From positions 1 through 64,000 of the forward strand of contig NZ_JXSK01000008.1 in the NCBI RefSeq assembly GCF_001083805.1: 64,000 nucleotides of DNA. Reading direction: 5' to 3'. Shown piece by piece: positions 48,076-57,521 of this stretch (position 1 is the stretch's first letter; every line of letters starts with the position of its first letter). Origin of the DNA: Photorhabdus luminescens subsp. luminescens (lineage in GTDB: Bacteria; Pseudomonadota; Gammaproteobacteria; Enterobacterales; Enterobacteriaceae). The notes beneath the pieces are model-generated. The model saw nothing but the letters and a program-made list of their open reading frames with translations, was not told the DNA's origin and did no database searches. Position numbers and translations under genes: made by a program.

Positions 48076-48372
48076 GAGCGAAACCTCCCATAACTTCGAT
48101 TCGCGTTATGACGCTACTTAATCGACAGTTACTGGGAAGACTTCGCTTCTGCCTATAGGCAGGAGAGTTAGAGGCTGGATTATACGCAGAGCGCAACGCT
48201 CCGTAGTCATCGATGCAGCAGCATGTACCGATTGGTACAAGTGCGAAAGAGAATAATTGCTCCATATTTAGCGTTCCTCATTACGGCAACCGATTCTCAT
48301 TAAGGTTGCTCGTGGGCCAATTATCTATCCGGCTCAGAGTCCGGCCTCTGGTACAGTAAAAAATAAGTCAAA
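48076..48372 (-). promoter_or_regulatory. Structured leader of plaP with a possible upstream ORF
   Basis: About 300 bases of unusually palindromic DNA upstream of plaP. Stems seen: CCGG...CCGG at 48329-48344, GCAACC/GGTTGC at 48286-48309, TGTACC/GGTACA at 48224-48239, GAGCG/CGCTC at 48189-48201 and CTGCCTATAGGCAG at 48149-48162. An ATG at 48265 with TGAGGA upstream opens a 66-codon frame, with three consecutive Cys codons early in it, that runs over the plaP start. The pattern suggests a cis-acting RNA or translated leader. No known riboswitch consensus fits; a lysine riboswitch was considered and rejected. Confidence 0.5.
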
Positions 48373-48671
48373 GCAAAAAAAATAACCGATACATAATAAA
48401 CGCATCAGTTATTCTCTAGTGGGCGAATTCTGCACTTGAAGACCTGAAATAGCAATACTCGCCGCACTAAAAGTTCATTATTTTTTACCACACTCATCGA
48501 TGACGCTATGGAATTCAATGGTGTCATATACATTTCTATGACATGAGCCAAGTTTTAACACAACACAAAACAGATTGCTATTCAGTTTTTACAGGTATAA
48601 ATAAAAAACAAAAATCCCCTCTGTCAGCAACAAACAAAGAGGATTATGACACTGTTAGTTAGAACGCGTTA
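48373..48671. other. Intergenic region between plaP leader and TonB receptor gene
   Basis: About 300 bases with no coding frame or named site that I can support. It should hold the plaP promoter and the transcript end of the receptor gene; only a weak hairpin near 48610-48640 is visible. Confidence 0.4.
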
Positions 48672-50636
48672 TTAAAAGTCGTAATTGATACCAATGTTAT
48701 AACGACGACCATCCAGTTGTGCTCCATAATTCTCGCTAGTCACACGTTTATCAAATACGTTATATACACCGCCCAACACGCGTAAATCTTTGGTTAGATT
48801 ATAAACAGCACCTATATCCACAAAGGCATAAGACGGTGTTCCTTCACTCATTCTTTCACCACGGCCTAAATAATCTGAGGTTTTACCACGGAAGTTAACT
48901 CGGGCCCAAGTTTGCATTTCTGGTAAGGCTTGCCAGTTCAGAGTCGCATTTGCCATATGTTTAGGCATTTTGTTCAAAGGTTTTCCTTTGTGTGTTCCAC
49001 TCTTCTGTTCTGAATCAGTGTAAGTGTAGTTTGCAGCCAATGACCAGTTTTCAACGATATCCCAGTTCATTGTCGCTTCGACACCACGGATATTAGCCTT
49101 CTGTACGTTTATACGTTTACTGATAAATGTATATACATGTGGATCCATTCCAACAGTGCAAGGTTTTGAACTCTGCCTATTACAAATTGGAATTTCTGTA
49201 ATTTTATCTTTAAAATCAGTATTAAATACCGTTAACCCTGCATTAAAATTATCCCGATTATTCCAGATAACACCAATTTCTTCATTGACGCTTTTCTCAG
49301 GTTTCAAATTCGAGTTACCGAGAATAATACCATTTCCTACTGCACGACCACCTGTTTCCTGCCCCCAATCCTCCGAAATATAACGCAAATCCGGAGAACG
49401 GTAACCAGTAGATACACCGCCTTTAATCGTCCATTGTTCATCTACATGCCACACACCATACAGGCGCGGAGTCCAATGACTACCAAAATTCTCGTCTTTA
49501 TCCATACGGATACCACCAGTTAAGGCGAAATCATTGGTCACCTGCCATTCATCCTCAGCAAACAATGCCCAACTCCAGCGAGTTAATTTATCCATGCCAT
49601 TAGTAGAAACTAGTCTATTATCACCGCCATGTAAGTTCTCATAACGGTATTGCCCTCCCACACTCACAGTATGATCATCTAACTGTAAAACAGTTTGATT
49701 ATTAAACACAGTATCCCGATACCTCATATCACGACCAGGATTACGTGAATCATCATGTTGAATATATGAAGTCATAGTGCCAAAATCATAAATACCATTA
49801 TGCGTAATAGAATAATTATTACGATCATAATCACTTACCGAGTCATAGCGAGACGATTTTCCTTTAGTAGCATCACGCTTTTGCTCATAACGACCCGCTT
49901 CAAAATCAAAAGTATTCTTATCATCAGGCGTCAAAGAAAGAATTGCTGAACCGTTACGCATTTCTTGCTCGCTAAAACCATCAATAAATTTATCTTCGTT
50001 GCGGTAAGAATATAGGCCATTGACTTTCAAACCTAACAAGCCATCAACGACGGGACCTGCTGCATAAACACTGCTCTGATAACTGTTACCTGAATCTTTA
50101 CTTTCAGTTAACATCGTATCGGCACGAAAACTGGTTCTCCACTCTTTCTGAACTTTGCGGGTGATCACGTTAATCACCCCTCCCATCGCATCAGAACCAT
50201 AAAGGGAGGACATTGGCCCGCGTACCACTTCGATACGTTCTATCGCGGCCAATGGCGGCAACCACCCCTGTTCAATACCAGAGTTATCACTGTTCGGCCG
50301 TGTATTACGGGTATCAACACGCTTACCATCAATCAGAATCATCGTATATTGAGACGTCATACCGCGAATACTGATATCACTGTAACTCCCTCCGCCAGTA
50401 ACAACGACCCCCGGCACATCTTTCAATGCATCAGTCACATCACGATAAGCCTTAGTTTCCAATTGTTCACGGCTCACCACAGAAATAGACGCTGGAGCAT
50501 CTTCAATTTTCTGTTGAAAGCCTGCTGCCGTAGTGACAAGAATAGTGTCATTACTGCTACTAGCCGCAAAAACTGAGCCAGATGAGATTGCAGCAATAAC
50601 GCCTAATGTGATTTTTCTTTTATTAAAAACACCCAT
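48672..50636 (-). CDS. TonB-dependent catecholate-type siderophore receptor, CirA-like
   Basis: A 654-residue outer-membrane receptor. Signal peptide to about residue 24 (SSGSVFAAS), a TonB-box-like DTILVTTA, plug domain (DAPASISVVSREQLETKAYRDV, DVPGVVVTGGGS, IERIEVVRGPMSSLYGSDAMGGVINVITRK) and a 22-strand barrel ending YNIGINYDF with terminal Phe. The plug closely parallels E. coli CirA, which takes up linearised enterobactin products. It probably feeds the nearby ABC transporter. No convincing Fur box was found upstream. Whether it is a true CirA ortholog is uncertain. Confidence 0.9.
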   Translation of the reverse strand: MGVFNKRKITLGVIAAISSGSVFAASSSNDTILVTTAAGFQQKIEDAPASISVVSREQLETKAYRDVTDALKDVPGVVVTGGGSYSDISIRGMTSQYTMILIDGKRVDTRNTRPNSDNSGIEQGWLPPLAAIERIEVVRGPMSSLYGSDAMGGVINVITRKVQKEWRTSFRADTMLTESKDSGNSYQSSVYAAGPVVDGLLGLKVNGLYSYRNEDKFIDGFSEQEMRNGSAILSLTPDDKNTFDFEAGRYEQKRDATKGKSSRYDSVSDYDRNNYSITHNGIYDFGTMTSYIQHDDSRNPGRDMRYRDTVFNNQTVLQLDDHTVSVGGQYRYENLHGGDNRLVSTNGMDKLTRWSWALFAEDEWQVTNDFALTGGIRMDKDENFGSHWTPRLYGVWHVDEQWTIKGGVSTGYRSPDLRYISEDWGQETGGRAVGNGIILGNSNLKPEKSVNEEIGVIWNNRDNFNAGLTVFNTDFKDKITEIPICNRQSSKPCTVGMDPHVYTFISKRINVQKANIRGVEATMNWDIVENWSLAANYTYTDSEQKSGTHKGKPLNKMPKHMANATLNWQALPEMQTWARVNFRGKTSDYLGRGERMSEGTPSYAFVDIGAVYNLTKDLRVLGGVYNVFDKRVTSENYGAQLDGRRYNIGINYDF

Positions 50637-50687
50637 TCCCGATTCTCCAAGAGATATAATTACGCTTCATTTATCTATAAAAATGGA
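50637..50687. promoter_or_regulatory. Short upstream region of the TonB receptor gene
   Basis: Contains the ribosome site for the receptor gene (TTGGAGAATCGGGA on the minus strand). The promoter probably lies further upstream, inside the duplicated segment. Confidence 0.4.
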
Positions 50688-51247
50688 TAATCAACATGTG
50701 CTCAAATAACGAGGATAAAATATTTACCTCTGTGTAGTTTTATTATTTTATTAGTTTGCTTATATCTTATTATTATAAGACACAAGACAACATTCTATAT
50801 TAATCACAATAATCCATGTTATTAACTTATTCCATTTACCATCCTTCGCAGTAAAGAGTGAATCTCAGCATTAACCCGACAAAAACTGTAGTTTTTAAAT
50901 ACGGATAGCTTTTAAATACACAGTAATACAAGGTAAATAAACTATTCCTCATATACAACAATGCACGTTCTGATTTTTGTGCGCATTCTGCGCCTACGCT
51001 TTATTACAAATATAATTTAAACAATAAGTTAAAATTAATTTTCAATCTCTAGCTTTGAAATCAGCACCTGTAAAATACCCCCTTAATAACCGCGTTTAAT
51101 TTTTTACCATGTCACAAAGCAATATTAACATCATATACAACCACACAATATAATGATTATTAAGACAATATGTTTCTCGTGATACCAATACCATTACGTA
51201 ATATTGATAATTCAAATTCAGTTCACTAAGTGGCTCATTTAATAAAA
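50688..51247 (-). pseudogene. Decayed duplicate of the 3' end of the ABC ATPase gene and its downstream flank
   Basis: This ~560-bp segment is a diverged tandem copy of 51248-51805. Its left part (TGTAGTTTTATTA, CTTATTATTATAAGAC, CAGCATTAACCCGACAAAAACTG) parallels the sequence after the functional ATPase gene. Its right part retains coding pieces: the region at 51025-51060 matches the gene's end, and 51110-51240 (CACAAAGCAATATTAACATCAT, TTACGTAATATTGATAATTC, CACTAAGTGGCTCATTTAAT) matches internal ATPase codons. The intervening ~150 bases are deleted and frames are destroyed. It lies between the receptor and ATPase genes. Confidence 0.8.
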
Positions 51248-51473
51248 ATAAATAATCAATACACGCCAAAATAACGAGAAAAAAATATTTATTCCTATGT
51301 AGTTTTATTAGTTTACTGACATCTTATTACCGTAAAGTATAAGACTGTATTTTTATTGACTATAATAATCTATCCCACTAATTCATTCTATTTACTACCC
51401 TTTGCAATAAATAATAGATTTCAGCATTATCCAGACAAAAAATGCAGCTTTTAAATATCATTTAAATAACAAG

Positions 51474-52274
51474 TTAAAATGAATTCTCATTCGCTAGCTT
51501 TGAAACCAATCCATCAACTAATACCTGGGGAATGCCCTGAGAACAACGTTCAATTCTGCCTTTTACACCATAAACCTGTGCCAGACTCTCTGGCGTAATT
51601 ACCTGCTCAGGAGTTCCTTCTGCGATTAAATTACCTTTTTGCAACATTAATATATGGTCACCATGACGCAAAGCAATATTAATATCATGTACAACGACCA
51701 CAGTAATAATATTCCGTCGATAAGTTTCTTGCGCCACCAACGCCATTACGTGATATTGATAATTTAAATCCAGAGCACTAAGTGGTTCATCTAATAACAA
51801 TAATGTTGGTTTACGAATTAACGATTGCGCCAATCCGACTAACTGTTTTTGGCCGCCAGATAACTGATCTAAATAACATAACGCCAGATGTTCAATTCCC
51901 AACTGACGTAACAACAACATTACCTCTTCTTCACTGGTTTCAGAATGACGCCCTCCCGATGCTCGTTGAGCAACGATAATCGATTCCAATACATGCAAAT
52001 GAACACCAGCAGGTAAGCTTTGCGGTAAATAAACCACATTGTCCGATCGCTGGATAAAATTCATCTTCATCAAATCTTGACCATCAAGCCAAAGCTGACC
52101 TCTTGCACGATTTAAACCAGCCAAAGAACGTAGCAGTGTTGATTTACCGCTACCATTTGGCCCCAACAGTACCGTAATTTTTCCACGCGGCAACGGAGCA
52201 ACATTCAGATTTTCAATAACCGAATGTTTCGGATAACCCGCAAAAAAATTGCTAATGGTTAATCCCGGGCTCAT
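51474..52274 (-). CDS. Iron-siderophore ABC transporter ATP-binding protein (FecE/FepC type)
   Basis: A 266-residue ATPase. Walker A GPNGSGKSTLLRS near residue 38, Q-loop VYLPQSLPAG near 84, signature LSGGQKQLVGLAQSL near 138, Walker B LLLLDEPLSALDL near 158 and switch His in VVVHDINIA near 196. It powers import through the permease encoded just upstream, whose stop overlaps its start (ATGA). The 3' end of this gene has been duplicated downstream. Confidence 0.94.
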   Translation of the reverse strand: MSPGLTISNFFAGYPKHSVIENLNVAPLPRGKITVLLGPNGSGKSTLLRSLAGLNRARGQLWLDGQDLMKMNFIQRSDNVVYLPQSLPAGVHLHVLESIIVAQRASGGRHSETSEEEVMLLLRQLGIEHLALCYLDQLSGGQKQLVGLAQSLIRKPTLLLLDEPLSALDLNYQYHVMALVAQETYRRNIITVVVVHDINIALRHGDHILMLQKGNLIAEGTPEQVITPESLAQVYGVKGRIERCSQGIPQVLVDGLVSKLANENSF

Positions 52275-53350
52275 ATGTTCCCTCTATGACGTAAAATTAT
52301 GCTAAGGAAGAATGGAACCCCAACTAACGCGGTAACGATCCCAACAGGAATAACAACACCTGGGATCAGATTCTTCGAGGCGATGGACGCCATAGACAAC
52401 ACTAATGCGCCAATTAAAGCACTAGCTGGCAAATAAAAACGATGATCTTCACCAAACATTATACGGGCAATATGTGGCGCAATTAAACCAACAAAGGCAA
52501 TTGGCCCAACAAACGCAACGGCTAAAGCGGCAAGTATGCTGATACGCAATAATGTCCCCAAGCGCAGACGACGAACATCGATACCAAAACTGATTGCACG
52601 ATCTTCACCCAAGCGCAGCGCTGTCAGTCTCCAGGAATTTATCATTGAAATAGGAAAAACAGCCGCAAACACCAACAACATAACACCCAATTTTATCCAG
52701 GTTGCTCTGGCAAGACTACCCATTGTCCAGAGTACCAACCCCTGAAGGGTATCTTCCGTTGCAATAAACTGCATCATGGAAACCAATGCGTCAAAGGTAA
52801 AGACCAATGCAATACCAAATAATACTACCCCGGACGTAGCAACCCGCGTCCAACGAGTAATCGTATCCAGTACCAATGCAGCCAACAAAGCGAAAATGAA
52901 AGCATTCGCAGAGATGAACCATTGATCAGGCACACCTGGAATACCAATACCAGATACAATCGCCAATGCAGCACCAAATGCAGCCGCCTGAGCAACCCCT
53001 AAGGTAGAGGGACTGGCTAATGGGTTATTTAAGATCGTCTGCATTTCCGCGCCAGCCAACCCAAGAGACAAGCCAATCACTACCGCCATCAGGGCATATG
53101 GTAAACGAATATCCCAAACAATTACCCGCGTACCCGCATCCACACTCTCTGGCGACACTAAAGTCTGCCAGAGAGATGGCAAAGATAAACTTGATGGCCC
53201 TATCGTAAAATCTAATACCAGTGAAGCACCAATAATCAGCACGATGAATACCATCATCACAATACGGCGGCGTAAAATATATCGGTAATGGACTTTTACA
53301 CTGCTATCATCTAATTGTTGTTTCACCATTGGCTCGGTAGTGGCGCTCAT
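52271..53350 (-). CDS. Iron-siderophore ABC transporter permease (FecCD family)
   Basis: A 359-residue inner-membrane protein with roughly ten helices. FecCD-family signature LPYALMAVVIGLSLGLAGAEMQTILNNPLASPSTLGVAQAAAFGAA near residues 83-128, and the C-terminal FVGLIAPHIARIMFGEDHR coupling region. Only one permease gene is present, so it likely works as a homodimer, unlike the FecC/FecD pair. Coupled to the ATPase gene downstream and 24 bp after the binding-protein gene. Confidence 0.93.
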   Translation of the reverse strand: MSATTEPMVKQQLDDSSVKVHYRYILRRRIVMMVFIVLIIGASLVLDFTIGPSSLSLPSLWQTLVSPESVDAGTRVIVWDIRLPYALMAVVIGLSLGLAGAEMQTILNNPLASPSTLGVAQAAAFGAALAIVSGIGIPGVPDQWFISANAFIFALLAALVLDTITRWTRVATSGVVLFGIALVFTFDALVSMMQFIATEDTLQGLVLWTMGSLARATWIKLGVMLLVFAAVFPISMINSWRLTALRLGEDRAISFGIDVRRLRLGTLLRISILAALAVAFVGPIAFVGLIAPHIARIMFGEDHRFYLPASALIGALVLSMASIASKNLIPGVVIPVGIVTALVGVPFFLSIILRHRGNI

Positions 53351-53374
53351 TATTCCCGTTACCTGACTTACTGA

Positions 53375-54508
53375 TTACTTTTCACTGATCCAATAAACCC
53401 CTGATGGCTCAACTGCCAGGAATTTACTGTGCAATTCATTCAGTGTCTTTTGCGGATCTAAATCTGTAAATTGCTTAGGATAGAACCATTTAGCAAATAC
53501 CTGAGTCGCTACCACATTATATGGAGAATTGTAGTAGTTATGCCAAATCGCATAATCTCTGCCCTCTTTGACCGCAGTCAACGAGCTAATACCTTTACGT
53601 TCAGTCAGTTGTTTCAGGCTGGCTTTTGCTAGTTCAGGCGTAGATTGCGCTCCCAGTTTTACACCAGGTTCATTACTATCTGGCGCTTTTGCACCACTAG
53701 CAATGTAAATATAAGGGTCAACTGCAATAATTTTTTCGAGATTCATGTTACCAAGTACGCCTGGCAGAACACCTTTAGCAATGTTTTTACCACCGGCCAA
53801 ATCGATAAAATTACCCATATTACCGTCACCGGCAGTCGCACAACAGTCTTCAAAAGCACCCGCTCTCAAATCGATAAATACTGTCGGTTTTTTCTCTTCC
53901 GGGATTTTATTGGTGATATCAGTCACCAGTTTTACGTTTTTCTCGTAAAAATCGGCATACTCTGCCGCTTGTTTTTCACGATTTAGTACCTTACCTAGCA
54001 TACGAATGCTCGGTAACGTGTTCTTTAACGGCTCAGTACGAAAATCGACGAATACAACCGGAACACCGGCCTTTTCAAGTTGGGCAACCAATTCGCTGTC
54101 TTTTCCAGGACCATGACCAGACAAGCCAAAAATGGCGATATCCGGGTTGAGAGTTAATACTTTTTCAGAGCTGACACTTTCAGCGCTGGTATTACCAATC
54201 AAAGGAACCTTGTCAATCTCAGGGAATTTAGCTTTATAGACGGCGTAAGACTGTGGGTCCAATTTGCGGAAATCACCTTGCCAACCCGCGATACGGGCCA
54301 GAGGTTTATCACCTTCAAGTAAAGCAATAGCGTGGAACAAACGGCCTTCGCCCAGCAAAATACGATTTACATTCTCAGGAACTTCAACAGTGCGGCCAAC
54401 TATGTCGGTAACCGCTTCAGCCCATGATGCAAAACTTGCCATGACTGCCGAACCTGCTAACAGGCCGACACTGATACTCTTTGCTATGGATCGAGATATA
54501 AATTTCAT
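53375..54508 (-). CDS. Periplasmic iron-siderophore binding protein (FecB/BtuF fold)
   Basis: A 377-residue cluster A-III binding protein. Signal peptide with cleavage near ASWAEA (about residue 31), then TDIVGRTVEVPENVNRILLG, the canonical start of the family, and LTLNPDIAIFGLSGHG and VPVVFVDFRTEPLKN further on. It is first in a three-gene ABC operon (binding protein-permease-ATPase). A Fur-box-like sequence lies about 50 bp upstream. The actual siderophore is unknown. Confidence 0.92.
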   Translation of the reverse strand: MKFISRSIAKSISVGLLAGSAVMASFASWAEAVTDIVGRTVEVPENVNRILLGEGRLFHAIALLEGDKPLARIAGWQGDFRKLDPQSYAVYKAKFPEIDKVPLIGNTSAESVSSEKVLTLNPDIAIFGLSGHGPGKDSELVAQLEKAGVPVVFVDFRTEPLKNTLPSIRMLGKVLNREKQAAEYADFYEKNVKLVTDITNKIPEEKKPTVFIDLRAGAFEDCCATAGDGNMGNFIDLAGGKNIAKGVLPGVLGNMNLEKIIAVDPYIYIASGAKAPDSNEPGVKLGAQSTPELAKASLKQLTERKGISSLTAVKEGRDYAIWHNYYNSPYNVVATQVFAKWFYPKQFTDLDPQKTLNELHSKFLAVEPSGVYWISEK

Positions 54509-54557
54509 TTTGTTAGCCCTTTGATATTAATAATTATGGCATTAACAATAGGCCAAA

Positions 54558-54572
54558 TGAGAATACTTATCA
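54558..54572 (-). promoter_or_regulatory. Candidate Fur box upstream of the siderophore ABC operon
   Basis: TGAGAATACTTATCA fits the 7-1-7 Fur consensus TGATAATnATTATCA with two mismatches. It lies about 50 bp upstream of the binding-protein start, where an iron-responsive operator is expected. Confidence 0.55.
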
Positions 54573-54770
54573 ATATAATCTACACAGATTTTGGTAAATT
54601 ACGTGATTAATTGTATGATTAACGCTATGAAAAATAAAAAATACCCATTTGATCACAAAATGGGGGTTTTCTTTTAATTTCTTATCAATAACGGCTTATC
54701 TACTCAAATAAATAAAACATTAAGATAATAATAAATTAATCGTGCATCGAATTAAAAGGACCATAAAACT

Positions 54771-54808
54771 AGGCCGGTAGGAATTTTCTCAAAGATTCCT
54801 ACCGGCCT
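54771..54808 (-). terminator. lysP terminator
   Basis: A perfect 14-bp stem AGGCCGGTAGGAAT/ATTCCTACCGGCCT with ten-base loop just after lysP. The T-rich tail on the minus strand is short. Confidence 0.82.
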
Positions 54809-54835
54809 GTTAATCACGATCTAACGTATTCACAT

Positions 54836-56314
54836 TCACTGATTTGCGATATCAGGAAATTTCATCTCGCTATATTTGATAAAGCGAGTTTTCTTCACTA
54901 ATTTGTAACCAAACCAAATCAATAGGAATAGTGGAATACCAATATAAGTTGCAGTTACACCATACCAGTCAATTTTATCCTGTAGAAATGCTTGATAATT
55001 CTGCCCTAATGTAATGATTAGACACAAAACAAACGCAAAGATTGGGCCAACCGGGAAAAATCCTGAACGATAAGGTAATTTACTTAAATTTAATCCCTGC
55101 GCTATATAGCCACGGCGGAAACGATAATGGCTGATAGCAATCCCCAACCATGCAATAAAACCGGTCATCCCAGAGGTATTCAACAACCACAGATAGACAG
55201 TCTGGTTACCGTACATTGAACTGAGGAAACACAATGCAGCAACCACTGTTGTTGCATACAAAGCATTACGCGGTACACCGCCTTTGGATAATTTACCAAA
55301 AATCCTTGGCGCTTTACCCTCTTTTGCTAATGTGAACAACATACGAGTCGATGCATACATACCTGAATTACCCGCAGACAACACAGCCGTCAAAATAACC
55401 GCATTCATCATAGCTGCGGCGGATAACAAACCAGCGTTTTCAAACACCAACGTAAACGGACTAACACTGATATCACCGACCTCATTACGCAATAGGCTTG
55501 GATCAGTATAAGGAATAATCAGACTAATGATCAGGATTGCAAAAATATAGAACAGCAGAATACGCCAGAATACCTTACGCACAGCACTGGGAACATTCTT
55601 CGCTGGATCTTTTGACTCACCCGCAGCAATGCCAATCAGCTCGGTTCCCTGGAAAGAAAACCCAACTATCATTGCCACGCCAATCATGGCAGAAAAGCCA
55701 CCAGCAAAAGGAGCATCACCAACAGTCCAGTTATGCCATCCAGCACCTTCTGCCCCTTTCATGATACCGGCTATCATCAGTAATCCGACCACAATAAAGA
55801 CAATAACCGTGCTGACTTTAATTAAAGAGAACCAGTACTCAGCCTCACCAAATCCTTTCACTGAAATAAAATTCAATAGGAAAATCAACGCGAGGAATAG
55901 CGCACTCCAGATCCAACCCGGCATATCCGGCAACCAATAACCCATAACCAATTGAGCCGCAACCAAATCCACCGCGATAGTCACCGCCCAGTTGTACCAG
56001 TAGTTCCAACCCAGAGCAAAACCAAACCCTTCTTCAACATATTTAGAACCGTAAGTTGAGAAAGAACCGGAAACCGGCATATAAGCGGCCAATTCACCCA
56101 AACTGGTCATCAGGAAATAAACCATCAAGCCAATTAATGCATAGGAAAGTAATGCTCCGCCAGGCCCTGCCTGTGAAACTGTCGCACCTGAAGCCACGAA
56201 TAACCCAGTACCTATTGATCCGCCAATGGCAATCATCGCCAGATGCCGAGCTTTCAATTCACGTCGCAAATGTTGTACTGGTTTCCGAGAAACACTTTTT
56301 TGTTGTTGAGACAT
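54836..56314 (-). CDS. lysP: Lysine-specific permease
   Basis: A 492-residue APC-family lysine:proton symporter with 12 membrane helices. Near-identity to E. coli LysP in LRRELKARHLAMIAIGGSIGTGLFVASGATVSQAGPGGALLSY, TELIGIAAGESKDPAKN and LLNTSGMTGFIAWLGIAISHYRFRRGY. ATG 56314 (MSQQQKSV) is preferred to the upstream 56374. Conserved next to yeiE. In E. coli LysP also senses lysine for CadC; no cadC is in this window. Confidence 0.95.
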   Translation of the reverse strand: MSQQQKSVSRKPVQHLRRELKARHLAMIAIGGSIGTGLFVASGATVSQAGPGGALLSYALIGLMVYFLMTSLGELAAYMPVSGSFSTYGSKYVEEGFGFALGWNYWYNWAVTIAVDLVAAQLVMGYWLPDMPGWIWSALFLALIFLLNFISVKGFGEAEYWFSLIKVSTVIVFIVVGLLMIAGIMKGAEGAGWHNWTVGDAPFAGGFSAMIGVAMIVGFSFQGTELIGIAAGESKDPAKNVPSAVRKVFWRILLFYIFAILIISLIIPYTDPSLLRNEVGDISVSPFTLVFENAGLLSAAAMMNAVILTAVLSAGNSGMYASTRMLFTLAKEGKAPRIFGKLSKGGVPRNALYATTVVAALCFLSSMYGNQTVYLWLLNTSGMTGFIAWLGIAISHYRFRRGYIAQGLNLSKLPYRSGFFPVGPIFAFVLCLIITLGQNYQAFLQDKIDWYGVTATYIGIPLFLLIWFGYKLVKKTRFIKYSEMKFPDIANQ

Positions 56315-56468
56315 TCTGTTCCTGTTAGCTGCGAATAAATCTGATGGCGGATTGTAACAAATCCTCACTATCAAAATAGCGAGGAAGCTCTGTTATAAGA
56401 TACCTTCATAATTCAGAGAAAATTATAAGTAACACAGCTAATTTTGGATTCTAGACAGAACGTAAACT

Positions 56469-57332
56469 TTACCGGCAATAACTGAGCAATTTTTGCAAAG
56501 CGTTAGACATGTGCTTTTGCCGATGATGAATCAAGTACAATGTTCTGAAAAGTCTTAATTCTGGCACTTTTAACTCCAGTAAAGTGCGATTTTGCAATTG
56601 CTCTGCAACGACTCGTCTGGATAAACAACTGATGCCCATACCAAATTTGACCGCATGCTTTATCGCTTCAGAATTTCCCAACTCCATCAAAATTTTGAAC
56701 CCAGGTAAACGGGCAAATAACAGATGATCCAGCACTTCTCTTGTACCCGATCCACTCTCCCTTAATATCCATGATGCCTTAACTAAATCATCCAATTTTA
56801 GATCCTGCTTAGCTAGCGGATTTTCAGGAGAAGAAAAAATAACCAACTCATCCTCCATCCATAGCTGAGTTATTAACTCAGGACTATGACAAGCCCCTTC
56901 TATCAAACCAAGATCAACACGGAATTCCAGCACCGAATTGATGACATCCTGCGTATTACTGATATTTAACTCCAGCGGCGTATCAGGAAAATCTTGACGA
57001 TAATTTGCCAGCATTTCCGGCAACATATAATTCCCAATGGTGCTACTGGCAGCGATACGTAACGCTCCCAACTCCTGTTTGAATAACTGCTGAATTTCCC
57101 CTGCCTGCTCTAGCAATGCCAAAGCCTTGGGATAGAGTAGACGGCCATGTTCATTAGTCACCAACCGCTTTCCTACCCGATCAAAAAGCTGTACGCCAAG
57201 CTGGCTTTCCAGATCCGTTAATGAGGCGCTCACTGCGGACTGAGATAGCGCCAATTGCTGAGAGGCTTGCGTCGTTGAGCCGCTTTTCAATACCTCAGTA
57301 AAAACTTCCAACTGTCTCAAGGTGATGTGCAT
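56469..57332 (-). CDS. yeiE: LysR-family transcriptional regulator YeiE
   Basis: A 287-residue LTTR. Winged HTH at residues 1-60 ([41 protein letters not shown]), then the effector domain ([35 protein letters not shown]). ATG 57332 is chosen because MHITLRQLE is the family start. Divergent from yeiH; in other enterobacteria YeiE has been linked to sulfite stress and to yeiH control, so the shared 190-bp region is the expected operator site. Confidence 0.92.
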   Translation of the reverse strand: MHITLRQLEVFTEVLKSGSTTQASQQLALSQSAVSASLTDLESQLGVQLFDRVGKRLVTNEHGRLLYPKALALLEQAGEIQQLFKQELGALRIAASSTIGNYMLPEMLANYRQDFPDTPLELNISNTQDVINSVLEFRVDLGLIEGACHSPELITQLWMEDELVIFSSPENPLAKQDLKLDDLVKASWILRESGSGTREVLDHLLFARLPGFKILMELGNSEAIKHAVKFGMGISCLSRRVVAEQLQNRTLLELKVPELRLFRTLYLIHHRQKHMSNALQKLLSYCR

Positions 57333-57521
57333 ATTGCCCCGCAAAGTATGGTGTCAGTCAAAGTTAGCTTGTTTTAATTTTATACAGTAATAAACAACTT
57401 AACAAAAATCCTCTTTTTTACCATTTTTTTAGATTATATATAAATATATTATCGATTTTAATGATAACTCAATCTGCTATATGCTTATGTTTAAAGCATA
57501 TAAGCAAAGTGAGAAACATCT

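Noticed and set aside
48076-48372. Lysine or other known riboswitch upstream of plaP
   Set aside because: The conserved AGAGGNGCG-type core of the lysine riboswitch is not present, and no other consensus that I know fits. Kept only as an unnamed structured leader.
50637-50760. Fur box upstream of the TonB receptor gene
   Set aside because: GGATAATCAACATG near 50685 matches only half of the palindrome, which is not enough to claim a site.
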